64,000 nt of DNA. Origin: Rheum nobile (Eukaryota; Streptophyta; Magnoliopsida; Caryophyllales; Polygonaceae). A model generated the notes under the pieces. That model was not told the DNA's origin, searched no databases, and worked only from the letters and a program-made list of their open reading frames with translations. Where the stretch lies: contig WOAB01000568.1 of the NCBI GenBank assembly GCA_027886185.1, forward strand, positions 12,904,501-12,968,500, written 5' to 3'. Positions 54,574 to 64,000 of this stretch are shown piece after piece. A program made the translations under genes and the position numbers. Position 1 is the stretch's first letter. Each line of letters starts with the position of its first letter.

Positions 54574-56530
54574 GTTAGTTTATCACCCTTAGTATATAAT
54601 ATATTAGCTTATCCGATCAATTTTTACTATAGGGTTTATAAAACAATATAAATTACATAAGTATAATTATAGGCTACTTTGTAATTTAAGTAATTAATTT
54701 TTCTTTGTTTACTTTAATATACCATAGCATAATTATGTGTATATATAAAAATGAGCACTATTTGTAAGTAATTATTCCCTCCCCACACACACGTTTTTCA
54801 GTTAAATCTTGCCTCTACGTACGGACTACTATTTAGGTTATGACTCATTTTTTCACCTAAATCTCAATTAGTGATAATTACTACATAGTGTATACGTTAT
54901 ATTTTGCTCTCATTTACTCTTGTTTTAATATTATCCAATTACTATATGTAACTCTCGTATTTAGTACACAATGAATGGTTGGAAACAAATTATAGTCAAG
55001 ATGTCTAAACGGTTATATGTCAAAATGACTTCACTTTCCAAGTAACATTTTCATCTATAAAAGGGCAAAAACAGTGGTATTCCGTTCATTTGCTCTGGGC
55101 ATCCATCATCTCATTCTTCTACATGGAAATTAGCTTTAGAAAGCCATATAGTGAAGCTTGAGAGATAGTGGCAACACCTTAAAAAGACATGGTCGCTGAA
55201 GTAAGCATAATTATTATGATAAATATGTGAATGAGGATTCCCGATTGTCGAGGATGCAAGTATATATTCACCTCACGGTAAACTATCATTGATTATATGT
55301 ATTTGGATCTCTTTTGTAGTCTACACCTGCACTAAATACTTATATATATCAGTTTAAATTTATTAATATAATTGCCTTTTGATTGAGATAGGTTATTTTT
55401 ATGTGAATATGTCAGAGAATTGGATAATCTAATAGCATTATTAAGGCATCGATTGTTTACATCATGCACGGATAGCTTTCACTAGAAGGAGGACAAAGAC
55501 AATCGATTTAGGATGATTGATTGTTAGTAACGAATAAAAAAAACTAGTTTATGGACGATGTAAATCCTTCAACTATTGGTAGCATATATTCAATTAGGTT
55601 TGTATGTTTAATTCCTTTTTTGTACTAAATCGATTTAGGTAAGTGTGTTGTTATTTTGGTTAATGATGATTTTTTATTGTTCTATTTTATACATATTCAT
55701 TTTACATTCATCGTGTATATATACTAAATTTAGCCTCATTTATCTTGGTCTAGAGGAATTAATCAAGGATGGAAGCCGAATTAATAGACATGTAGTCACT
55801 CTCACATATGAAATGTACAAGGAAGAAGTTATGAATTATAATTTAGCTAAGAAGAGTAAGCATGTACCGATAAAATAACTAATGTACTTTTATATAAAAT
55901 GTAACAAGGTTTAAGAATATGCAGAGTCACCAATTATTTATATTACTCCGTATTTAATAAGAATAGGAAGTAATGACTAATATGTTTTAATTAAAATGAT
56001 ATTAATGTCTAGGAATATGTAAAGTCAATGTGACTAATAAAACGATATATATTTCAAACCAAAAAAATAAACGATATATTAATGAATATTAATAACTAAA
56101 GCATAACAAAAAAAACATTAGTAAAAGACAATAAATTTGTAAGATAAATACAAAAAATTAGAAATGTGAAGGGTAGTGGAGCATGTAAGAAATGAGAGTT
56201 GTTGTAGCAAGTTTCTTACAAATACTCAAGTTCAAGCATAACATATAATTAGATAGGCATTTCTAAAATATTTCCCAAATATTTTCAAAGAAAAAAAAAC
56301 GCATCCCTACAAAAAACAACTACCACCTAATTCAAAATTTAAATTGAACTTCTGACCAAAATAAATAAATAAAATTATACTTTGTACAATCATAGCATTT
56401 TATACCTAAAATACTTAGATATTACATTTAAATACATATCAAACAATATATCGTCTAAGATAAAACATGAAGTAACAATCCATATATTACAAACTCATAT
56501 TTAATCCGCGACACTACATATACACAAAAG

Positions 56531-56561
56531 GCACGTGCGAAGCACGGGCTTCGATATCTAG
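56531..56561 (+). mobile_element. Helitron 3' terminus
   Basis: Stem CGTGC (56534-56538) / GCACG (56542-56546) with a 3-base loop, then TTCGATAT and CTAG (56558-56561), followed by T. The pattern is the same as at 3967-3997. The 5' end was not found. Confidence 0.6.
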
Positions 56562-57337
56562 TTTTTTTTAAAGAAGGATTCAACAAAGATAGAAATTAAC
56601 ACTCCGTAGTATTTAAGTCATATATAGTTGCAAATGCATCATAACAACATATCTTAATATTTTAGAACTTAATTCATATTTGATATTTTACTTTAAATTG
56701 AGTAACGAAGTCTATTGGTTGAAGTTCCATTAGAGCAACATATTTATACATTTAATAATATTTAATTAGTTTACAAAACAAAATCTTATATAATTATGTG
56801 GTTTATTTTTGATAATTGGTTCCTGAATTTGTTTTGAACTAGATATCATATTATTTGATATATGATTTGTTTTCTTTATTTTTGTAGATTTTTGTTGCTA
56901 TTGTTTAGAAGCTATAAATCACCTTGATTCGTAAATATATATTTAGTAAATGATCTTTGATTAAGATCTTAACTTAAATGAATATCAATATGAATATTGA
57001 GATTTTTTTTTCATTTTCTTATGACATCCTATACATATGTATCTTTGCATTACTATGTTCAACTATACTTTAGATTGTCGATTTATTCTACCATTGTTGT
57101 CCATGCATATTTCCAGATTTTTTTTCCTATTTTAAATTTTCTCTATTACTTTGTCAGTTGTCAGTAATTATCTTTATTGAATCCAAATCAAGTTCAATTT
57201 CTAAACTTTAATTTAAAAATGTCCATGCAAGTAAAATCTGAAAAATTCAGTCATAATATTATAAATAATCACTCATATTTTACAGTTATTTAGAAATAAT
57301 TTTTATTTTATATACATAAATATATAAGTTGCAAACA

Positions 57338-57365
57338 ACCATGCATGGAACGGATAATACACTAG
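57338..57365 (+). mobile_element. Decayed Helitron-like 3' terminus
   Basis: CCATGC / GAACGG remnants of a stem lie before CTAG (57362-57365). A 20-bp direct repeat follows (57361-57400). The stem is imperfect, so this is low confidence. Confidence 0.3.
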
Positions 57366-57883
57366 TTTATTTTAAACCCACACTAGTTTATTTTAAACCC
57401 ATCTCTAAATTAGAACATTTTTATAAATAGATTGTATGAGTATGTCTAAATATATTGTTTGTCGTCATATTTTTCTTATATAAATGAATCTATTTATGAT
57501 CAAGTCAATCTAGTTAACATAGTTAACTTCATAGTATATACTTTTTAAATGTAGCAAGACTAAATCCTTATATAAATCAGACCTCTTATCATGTGTCGGT
57601 TCTAAAACCGGGTTAGTTTTGAATATAGTTAATTCTTTCTATTTATACAAAATATTGAGGTTGTAATATTAATATTAAGTTATTTTATTCAATATTGCTA
57701 CTAATATTTCATGAAAATATTATATTATAGTACATATTGTAATTCATTATCCTAAAATATTTTATTATTAGACATTAGAATTATTTTTAATACGATATTT
57801 TGTATGTATTATTTAATTATAAAATTTTGCTATATTTTTTTACAATAATGATATAATATATTTAACTTAATTTTTATACAAAT

Positions 57884-57911
57884 CTCATGTGGAGCACAAG
57901 TATTGAGCTAG
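57884..57911 (+). mobile_element. Decayed Helitron-like 3' terminus
   Basis: TGTG-GAG-CACA stem remnant, then TATTGAG and CTAG (57908-57911). Reads like a Helitron end with CpG decay. Low confidence. Confidence 0.3.
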
Positions 57912-58280
57912 TGATGTCAAAAGTATACTCTAAGTCTCACACCATTAGCTTATATAGAAGTATTCTGTACCAAATAGTTTTACATGTATTCTCAAAAGAA
58001 GAAAAAAAAATTACATCTTGTTGATAAAAATCGCAATATGATTTTAGCCTAAACTGATGGTGACCCATTTTAGATTAATAAGAGAAGAAGATGCGCCATC
58101 ATCTCATTTGATACATTTGCCTAAATTAAATATACTAAAACGTTAATCAACTCATTTGACATTTCACATATATCCTGTGCGTTAAAACAATGTAGTATTA
58201 GACTATTAGTACTATACACCATATATTTTGGGTCATACTATTCGGCGCATAGGCATTTTTGTCTTTTGGCGCATAGGGCT

Positions 58281-58427
58281 CGCGCGTAACGTGGGAATAG
58301 GCTTTCCGCGTTACGCGCGGGAAGGCACATGTTCAAGCCCCACACGTAACGTGTGAGACTGTCCCACACGTTACGCGTGGGACACATCCACACGTTACGT
58401 GTGTGTACATTCCACACGTAACGTGTG
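58281..58427. repeat. T2 array A (left subterminal)
   Basis: 15-bp units at 58281, 58305, 58341, 58365, 58389 and 58413; spacing 24, 36, 24, 24, 24. Full units read CACACGT-(A/T)-ACGTGTG. The first two are CGCG-rich variants. Confidence 0.9.
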
Positions 58428-58964
58428 GCATGGATCTGGCTTTAAAAGCCAGATCTTGCTCTCCTCCTTCATTCATTCGAAGCCGCAATTCTTGTTGCTC
58501 TCCTCGTTATGCGTCTCTTTGCTCTCCTCGTGACGAATCGATCGACTCCGCGCGTTACGTTCAAGATCTTTGAAATGTTAGTTATTACTCGTCGTTGTTT
58601 GATTTGTTTTGTTAGATTTGAAGTTATTGGTTAGGAATTGTAGATCCATATTGTAGATCTATGTTATTTTGATGTTTAGGGTGGTAGATCTATGCTTTGG
58701 GGAAGGTTTTGTGGTTGTTTTTGATTTTTTGGGTAATTTTGAAGTTATTGTTTGCATGAGGATTTATGTTGAATTTTGTGTGAAAATATAGAAGTGGAAG
58801 TGATAGTATTGATAGATTTGTAAAAATTGTGGAATTTTGGATGAATTGCATGTATATTTTGATGAAAAAAACTCGCCGGAATTGTGAATGCTCGTCGGAG
58901 AAGACGGCCAGAGAGTCGCCGGAGTGCCGCTGGCGACTCCCCGGCAAATTGAAATGTGCACATT
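58428..58964 (+). other. T2 upstream region of the PMD gene
   Basis: After array A, a TTTAAAAG TATA-like box (58441-58448) and a CT-rich leader precede about 380 bp of T-rich sequence that looks like intron or leader. A stem GAGTCGCC/GGCGACTC lies near 58912-58940. No coding exon is firmly supported before 59140. Confidence 0.4.
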
Positions 58965-59027
58965 CACACGTAACGTGTGAATGTGCACCACACGTTACGT
59001 GTGACGTTAGTTCACACGTAACGTGTG
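58965..59027. repeat. T2 array B
   Basis: Three perfect 15-bp near-palindromes at 58965, 58989 and 59013, 24 bp apart, just upstream of the first PMD exon. Confidence 0.92.
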
Positions 59028-59139
59028 AATTCTCTACATCTGGGCTTCTGGTTCACCGTGAACAACTCGGTCGAAAACTCGGCCGAGTTGTTGGCTGTAA
59101 ATTTTTTGGGTAATAAAATGTCTGGATATGTAACCGCAG

Positions 59140-60844
59140 ATGGAGCATGGGGACAGAACTGAACGTCGGATACGCCGCAACCTTGTACGTGAACAGTCCT
59201 ATAGGACTGGTGAAGAGGTCGACAGGTTTAGGCGGCAACGGAGGAATGTCTGCTACCGAGATGATGAGACCGGCGCATACTAGACTGGAGCCGGTAGCAG
59301 TAGTGGCGCATACCAGACTAGAGCCGGTAGCAGTAGTGGGGTCGCTGAAATGATAGGAGTTCAGAGCTTGATGGCGGTTCCTTCTTCTCATGGAGGTAGG
59401 GAAGAGTCTGAGCCTCTTCACAACTACCGGGACTACCAGGGGTGTCCGCTGCATGGTTATTCTGATACAATAGATCAGAATAACTACTACGGGCGGAATT
59501 TTAGTCCTCCGGTACTCCCGCCGCACGTGAGCCCTCATCGTATCCCGAGGGATTATTATCAGGGGGTTGATGAGCAGGACAACCCGTGGGAGAACCCGAC
59601 ATTGTACCCGAACGCTCCCTATCATCAGCCGATGGTAAGTACATTTAGTATAACATGCATTTGTTTACAAATTCTTATTGCATATGATCAATTTAATAAA
59701 TGTAGGATCAGGCAAATACATGGGGGACTCAGGACCAGGGGACTCAGGACCAGTCCAGCAATGCCTGGATCCCAAGAGATGACGCTCCGGGTGGGGACGA
59801 AGAGCCTCAGGAAGCCTCTTCTTCGCGGGCAAAACCACCTCGATCAAAGAAGAATGTGAGATACGACCCTGAACTGGTGGTGAGCGTTCCTGGAGGTCCG
59901 GAGAGCCCTGAACTCCTAAAGAGTTTTGTGAACCACGTGGCGTACCTCCTCTACCAGCGCGTTGTAAGTTACATGTAACTGTATTTTTTTAAATTATTAA
60001 TCTTGATTTGAATAAGTCCGAAGGATTACTTAATTATGTTCATATACAGACGGTGCCACCCTTGAGGTTCCAGCAGCGAGGGAAGCAGTTACGCTCATGG
60101 CGTTGCACGTTGGAAGATGCGTGGGGTAGCATGGCGTCTGCGTCCGGGCTATGTCATCTATCAGACATCATGCACGAGCATGTGGATGAGATGCTGATCG
60201 GTGCCTTCGTCGAGCGTTGGCAACCGGAAACCAACTCATTCCACATGCCATGGGGAGAGATGACTATAACTCTCCATGATGTGTGGATGATCCTTGGGCT
60301 GCAAATACAAGGGCAAGACATGGGTCCCCCGAAGAAATGGCACGAGCAGCTCTCACGCAATGATTTGAAAAAGGCGTTGATGGAGCAGGCGCATGAGTTT
60401 TTTGAGCTGGAGGATGATGCTATCGTCGCCGGTAACGTGCATGCGGGAGATTTTAAGACTCATTGCCAGGTGTTGACTAACAAGAAGCAGGCGGCTGGGT
60501 TCTTGCTGTACTTGGTGGGGTCTGCCCTCTTTCCTGACAAGTCTCAACATCGGTTGCCCGTGTATTACACTCCGTTCGTGACTGATCTCACAAAAGTCAC
60601 GAACTATGCATGGGGTACCGGTGTTCTTACACACATGTACCGCAGCTTGGGCGAGTGCACAAGGAAGGATGCGCGGGTCATGTCCACATGCTTCACTCTG
60701 ATTCAGGTATGAAATGGCTTGAATAAAAATATATAAATTTTTGTTATAGATATATTATATGTTTGTTATTTGGGAAATGACTTATATGTAATTGTTTTGT
60801 AGGCATGGATATATCAATATTTTCCCATGTTTAGACCTGCATAG
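59140..60844 (+). pseudogene. Plant mobile domain (PMD) gene, spliced, decayed
   Basis: Exons fit 59140-59634, 59706-59963, 60050-60706 and 60803-60844, all joined in phase, with GTAAGT, GTAAGT and GTATGA donors and AG acceptors. The PMD starts near 60100: HEHVDEMLIGAFVERWQPET, then FHMPWGEMTITLHDVWMILG, the classic PMD signature, and ends with IYQYFPMFRP. The N-terminal exon is rich in Arg, Tyr and Pro. Stops: TAG 59281 and TAG 60842, with another TAG after SVY; all fit CAG to TAG. The 33-bp duplication at 59278-59343 has TAG in one copy and CAG in the other. Host PMD proteins (MAIN, MAIL1) act in silencing; this one lies inside a transposon and is truncated. Confidence 0.88.
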
Positions 60845-61134
60845 AGTGTTTACTAGGACCCCCAACAGCCGATCCCATACGCCAGAATGTAACAGCCATT
60901 TCGCAGCCCTAAACCCTAAACAACGATCAATCTTTGTTTGTAATACCCAAAACAATAAAATGAGATTTTAAGATCAAACAACAAATATCATAAATAGCTT
61001 CCCTAAACCCTAAACAACAAATATATTATCACCCCAAAAATAGCTTCACTAAACCCTAACCATCAAGCTTAGAACTTTAAACATTTTCAAAACAAGAAAA
61101 AAATAGAACTTTAGGATTACTTAATAGAAATTAC

Positions 61135-61200
61135 CTCGTTCCAAAGTGGAATATCTTCCCCATTGTTGCTCCAATACTCGTTGTTGTTCAGATTGTCCAT
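61135..61200 (-). CDS. Minus-strand mini-exon candidate in T2
   Basis: ATG at 61200 reads MDNLNNNEYW...PLWNE for 22 codons, then a GTAATT splice donor at 61134 (minus strand). It points away from the GRF gene, with array C between them. It could be the first exon of a lost transposase gene on the minus strand. No family match is recognised. Confidence 0.3.
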
Positions 61201-61370
61201 TTTTTGTAGAAAGATTGAGAGTGCAAAATAAGATTTTGTTAGTGTTTGAAATAAGGGTTTAGGCTCGAAATGGGTTCGAATGGGTTGTTAGCCGGGGAAT
61301 AAGATGGGGCCATTATTACAGTTAGGTGGGGACAAGACGGTTATTCAATGCGTTTTGCAACAAACTGAAC

Positions 61371-61457
61371 CACGCGTTACGTGGCAAACCTGTCCACACG
61401 TAACGTCTGGAGTTGCTTGGCACGTTACGTGTGCTCGTGTTCCACACGTAACGTGTG
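61371..61457. repeat. T2 array C
   Basis: Units at 61371, 61395, 61419 and 61443, exactly 24 bp apart. The first three are variant (CACGCGT-T-ACGTGGC and so on), the last perfect. The array lies between a minus-strand exon candidate and the plus-strand GRF gene. Confidence 0.88.
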
Positions 61458-61920
61458 CTTGCTAGGGTTTAGCGTATATAGGGTACGGTTTAGGGTTACT
61501 ATTTATCTTTAACTAAACTGTGGGTTAGGGTTTAAGATTTATGGTTTAGGATTTACTATTTATCTTTAATTAATAAGGTTGAATTTGGGTATGCGAGTTA
61601 CATTATTTCTGAGATTGAGGAGAGGAACTTACAATTAGGGTTTAGGGTTACATTGCTGAAAAGTTATTAATGCTAGTGGTTGAGGTCTTTAATGATAGTG
61701 GTTGGGGTCATTTTATACTACAGTTGTATGCAGTTGTATATTAGTTGTCAAACACATTCATTTTCACTATATAAGAGGCATTAGGGTTGCAACAAGTCCA
61801 ATACAAGCGGGATTGAAGATTCATTTGTGGGTAAGCTTCTTCTTCCAGTTTCTTTCGATTTAGTAACTGTGATTGTCTTTTCATATTAATGGTTTGTAGG
61901 AAATCAAGCACCACAAATAA

Positions 61921-62293
61921 TGACATCTTCATCCGAATCATGATCAAACCCAAATAGGCACCATCAACAAATGAGTGCTCCACAATGCGAGTGTAATTTG
62001 AAAGCCATTATCCGTACTTGGGATTTGCAGTGGAACTACAGAATGAGGTATTGGGGATGCCCAAGACTGGGGTGTTTATACAGGAAGTATATTGATTCAA
62101 TGTACGAGGACAGGGCACACGCGGTTATTCGACAACAATGGAGGGAAAACAAGATCTTGTTAAGGAGAATCAAGATCTTGTTAAGCAAAATCAAGATCTT
62201 GTTAGGCAAAATCAAGAACTTTTACAAGATCTGGATAAGATGCGTAGGTATAACCGCAATCTATATAATGATGTACATCGTAAACTGCCTTGA
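61921..62293 (+). pseudogene. GRF-type zinc-finger and coiled-coil gene of T2 (broken)
   Basis: The frame from ATG 61921 has a TGA after eight codons, then continues from 61971 with a GRF-like zinc finger: C-x-C (QCECNL), then RMRYWGCP..GCLYRKYID, giving four Cys positions. At about 62138 a second frame takes over: heptads QDLVKEN, QDLVKQN, QDLVRQN, QELLQDL encoded by 21-bp units, ending with TGA 62291. GRF fingers followed by a coiled coil are common in plant transposon-derived proteins, so a frameshift between the two halves is likely. Nucleic-acid binding is inferred from the family. Confidence 0.7.
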
Positions 62294-62761
62294 TGTCGTA
62301 TCTTTTGTGTAATGTTGTTTACGTACTACCCTTTGTAGGGAACAAGCCATTTTATCAAAGCAGAGACATGATATGCCGCGAAGTTTTACCAGAGACTATC
62401 CTAATTTCTTCAAACGCAACTAGGCGATATCTTTTATTTTGTGCTAGGCTTTCTAAGTTTATGAAAAAAATTGTATTATTTCTTGCATTGTGAGTTAAAT
62501 GTTGTTGTAGTCATCCAACGTAATGAACAAGTCTATTCTATCTTTTATGTTGATTATTTTGGAGCATTCTTTTTATTAATTTTAAATAAACAACTACATA
62601 ATAATATAATGTAATGTTCATACATGTAACATTGTAATATATATAAAATCCCTAAACCTTAACATTAAACCATAAATAAATACTATAAATATACAATAAT
62701 ATGACCTACACAAATACCCTAAATTCTAAATACTACAAATACAGTTATATTATATTAAAAT

Positions 62762-62848
62762 CACACGTAACGTGTGACTGTAATCCACACGTAACGTGTG
62801 AAAACATCCCACACGTTACGTGTAGAAGTGAGTCACACGTTACGTGTG
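62762..62848. repeat. T2 array D (right subterminal)
   Basis: Units at 62762, 62786, 62810 and 62834, exactly 24 bp apart, CACACGT-(A/T)-ACGTGTG with one variant. The terminal words CCTATGCGCC at 62861 and 62885 stay close to the same 24-bp register. Confidence 0.92.
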
Positions 62849-62908
62849 GATTACAGTCACCCTATGCGCCAAAAGGCAAAAATGCCTATGCGCCAAAAAA
62901 CAATCGTT

Positions 62909-63486
62909 TATATTTTATATCGAACCGGGCTAGCGAGAGGTCGGCGGAAAAGGATAAACAGTACGGCATTTTTGTTTGGCTGGTCCTAAACAGTTTGGTA
63001 TTTTACAATTACGTGTACAATAACGCATGATTCGAAAGTGAATTTGGACCTACCATGCACGCGGTGCAAATCATCTGTGTCTCGCTTGATTGTTCCATTT
63101 TGATGTCCCATTTATTTTAATTAGTCAATAATCTTTCTTAATTTTTTTATCAAACAAGTAAATGCATTATTTATTATTTTTTCACTAATTAAAGTGAATG
63201 AGACATGATTAAGATCCTAAAATGGGACAAACAATTTAGACCGCACACTGAAAATCACACGAAAACCTTTTCTCCCACGGCAATGCTTTTCAGCATACAA
63301 TTAGTACCATATCATTACATACTAATAACATTAACCTATGTACTTTGTATAGATTAAGAACTTTATTTCGAAAGTATGTATTTCATTAATTTAGATTTAT
63401 TTCAATATGCTTATAGTTTTATTAGGATTTAGTTTAATAAGAGGAATACTTAAGACATGTTAAAAATGTTATTCTGAAACAAACAC
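62909..63486. other. AT-rich flank, nothing recognised
   Basis: No ORF, RNA gene or repeat is supported in this stretch. Confidence 0.5.
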
Positions 63487-63608
63487 TCAGTTGGTCTAGT
63501 GGTTTGACACTAGACTTTCTTAAACATTTTATTCAGAAATCAGTATCTCAGTCTGAACATAGAACGACTCTGACCGATCGAATCAGACGATTAAGACAAA
63601 AAAAAAAT
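63487..63608 (+). mobile_element. S2: decayed tRNA-derived SINE
   Basis: GTTGGTCTAGTGGTTTGACA (A-box like) opens it, and the GTCTGAACATAGAACGACTC region matches S1 in the same order, ending in poly-A (63598-63608). The B box is decayed. It is the same SINE family as 48316-48507, in the opposite orientation. A target duplication is unclear (ATTCTGAAAC versus ATTCCGGAC). Confidence 0.7.
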
Positions 63609-64000
63609 ACTATTCCGGACCAACCTATACAATTACAAATCACTTAGGCTGTTACGGTTGAAAAGGCGACTCATTATTACCACTTAAGTTGGGAAAAATT
63701 GATACAAATATTAGTCTTTAATTCAAATGGATTCGAGAACGCTCGTACTAACTGATCCTAGAAGAAAATAGAAAAATAAAATAAAATGCTAATTACGGCT
63801 CAATCTTCACAATCAAACTGACAACGATAATCTTCTTTGATCTCGTGGTGAGGATTTCGAATTCCCTCCCCGTTATATTGACCTGTTTTCTATGCAAAAA
63901 ATGCCAAGTGCTAACATAACAGAATGATATGAAAAAGCAAAGAAACTAGAATTCGGAAGACAATAGTTATTTATATAAGAAAAGGACAAGTCCAACTCAT
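63609..64000. other. AT-rich end of window, nothing recognised
   Basis: No feature is supported. Confidence 0.5.

Larger units (their letters stand above)
54579..58229. other. AT-rich region, no gene recognised
   Basis: About 3.6 kb of AT-rich DNA. A possible promoter plus mini-exon lies at 55056-55200: TATAAAAG followed by ATGGTCGCTGAAGTAAGC with a splice-donor-like GTAAGC. An exon-like segment is at about 55740-55878 (LEELIKDGSRINRHV... to a TAA). Both may be gene fragments carried by a Helitron, but no family is recognised. Three Helitron-like 3' ends occur (see separate entries). Confidence 0.5.
58230..62908 (+). mobile_element. T2: PMD-carrying DNA transposon with terminal inverted repeats
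   Basis: Seen: 35-bp terminal inverted repeats 58244-58278 and 62860-62894 with one mismatch, each containing GGCGCATAGG twice at 24-bp period. ATATATTTT (58221-58229) and TTATATTTT (62908-62916) lie at equal distance (14 bases) outside and match at 8 of 9, a candidate MULE-type 9-bp target duplication; being AT-rich, it could be chance. The interior holds a spliced PMD gene, a minus-strand mini-exon, a GRF zinc-finger/coiled-coil gene and four palindrome arrays. No transposase is recognisable. Plant mobile domains are known from Mutator-like and other transposons. Confidence 0.8.

Noticed and set aside
59140..60844. PMD gene as a host MAIN/MAIL1 gene
   Set aside because: It lies between terminal inverted repeats with palindrome arrays, has stops and is truncated after FRP, so it belongs to the transposon.
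60900..61040. CCCTAAA words as telomeric repeat
   Set aside because: Only isolated pairs such as CCCTAAACCCTAAAC occur, with no tandem run.
2200..62848. Short repeats with regular spacers resembling CRISPR arrays
   Set aside because: Plant nuclear context, near-palindromic units with 9-bp spacers, and position inside terminal-repeat transposons; no cas genes.

Overview
The window is intergenic plant nuclear DNA built almost entirely from transposable elements. I found no intact host gene, tRNA, rRNA or CRISPR array. A seed plant is implied by Tat- and Athila-type Ty3/gypsy retrotransposons, CRM-like chromoviruses, a DNA transposon with a plant mobile domain (PMD) gene, Helitron ends, a hAT-type MITE and tRNA-derived SINEs. 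The species cannot be named from this sequence. CRM-like elements and deep nesting would fit pericentromeric DNA, but that is inference.

Layout. 1-1972 is the end of a long LTR (TGT...ACA family). 1973-3063 is the right part of a terminal-repeat DNA transposon (T1) with 24-bp arrays of near-palindromes. 3064-3997 is AT-rich and ends in a Helitron 3' terminus. 5395-5541 and 47803-49750 are the two halves of another palindrome-array element, possibly CACTA-like, split by one 42-kb insertion. That insertion, 5542-47797, is a Tat retrotransposon (E1) with an AGTGT target duplication. Inside it are E2 (7752-15923, CRM-like), E3 (16444-20490, minus strand, Athila-type, no coding), E5 (24921-30797, minus strand, CRM-like, RT lost), E4 (31126-37791, Athila-type, gag-protease only), E6 (39408-39950, Athila LTR scrap) and E7 (39951-47386, CRM-like without its 5' LTR). 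E7's LTR carries a hAT-type MITE (46220-46693). 49755-54573 is E8, a short retroelement coding only a gag-like protein, with a solo LTR (50371-52751) nested in it. 54579-58229 is AT-rich with three Helitron 3' ends. 58230-62908 is T2, a transposon with a decayed PMD gene, a GRF zinc-finger/coiled-coil gene and four palindrome arrays. 62909-64000 is AT-rich with a SINE at 63487-63608.

How the parts relate. E1 was once autonomous (gag, protease, RT, RNase H, archaeal-type RNase H, integrase) with 58-bp tandem repeats and an antisense ORF near its 3' end. Nearly all sense ORFs in the cluster are broken. Most in-frame stops sit where CAG, CAA, CGA or TGG is expected, as cytosine deamination would leave. 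The antisense ORF of E1 and the integrase of E7 are the only long open frames left.

Most unusual signal. T1 and T2 share an architecture but not a sequence: 15-bp near-palindromes (7-bp arms, one central base) at a fixed 24-bp period, in internal and terminal arrays, ending in a 10-bp word repeated at the same 24-bp period. Separately, the Athila-type elements carry clusters of a 16-bp near-palindrome (TTCCGCG, 2-bp centre, CGCGGAA), and its GCGACCGCG core also recurs in E8.
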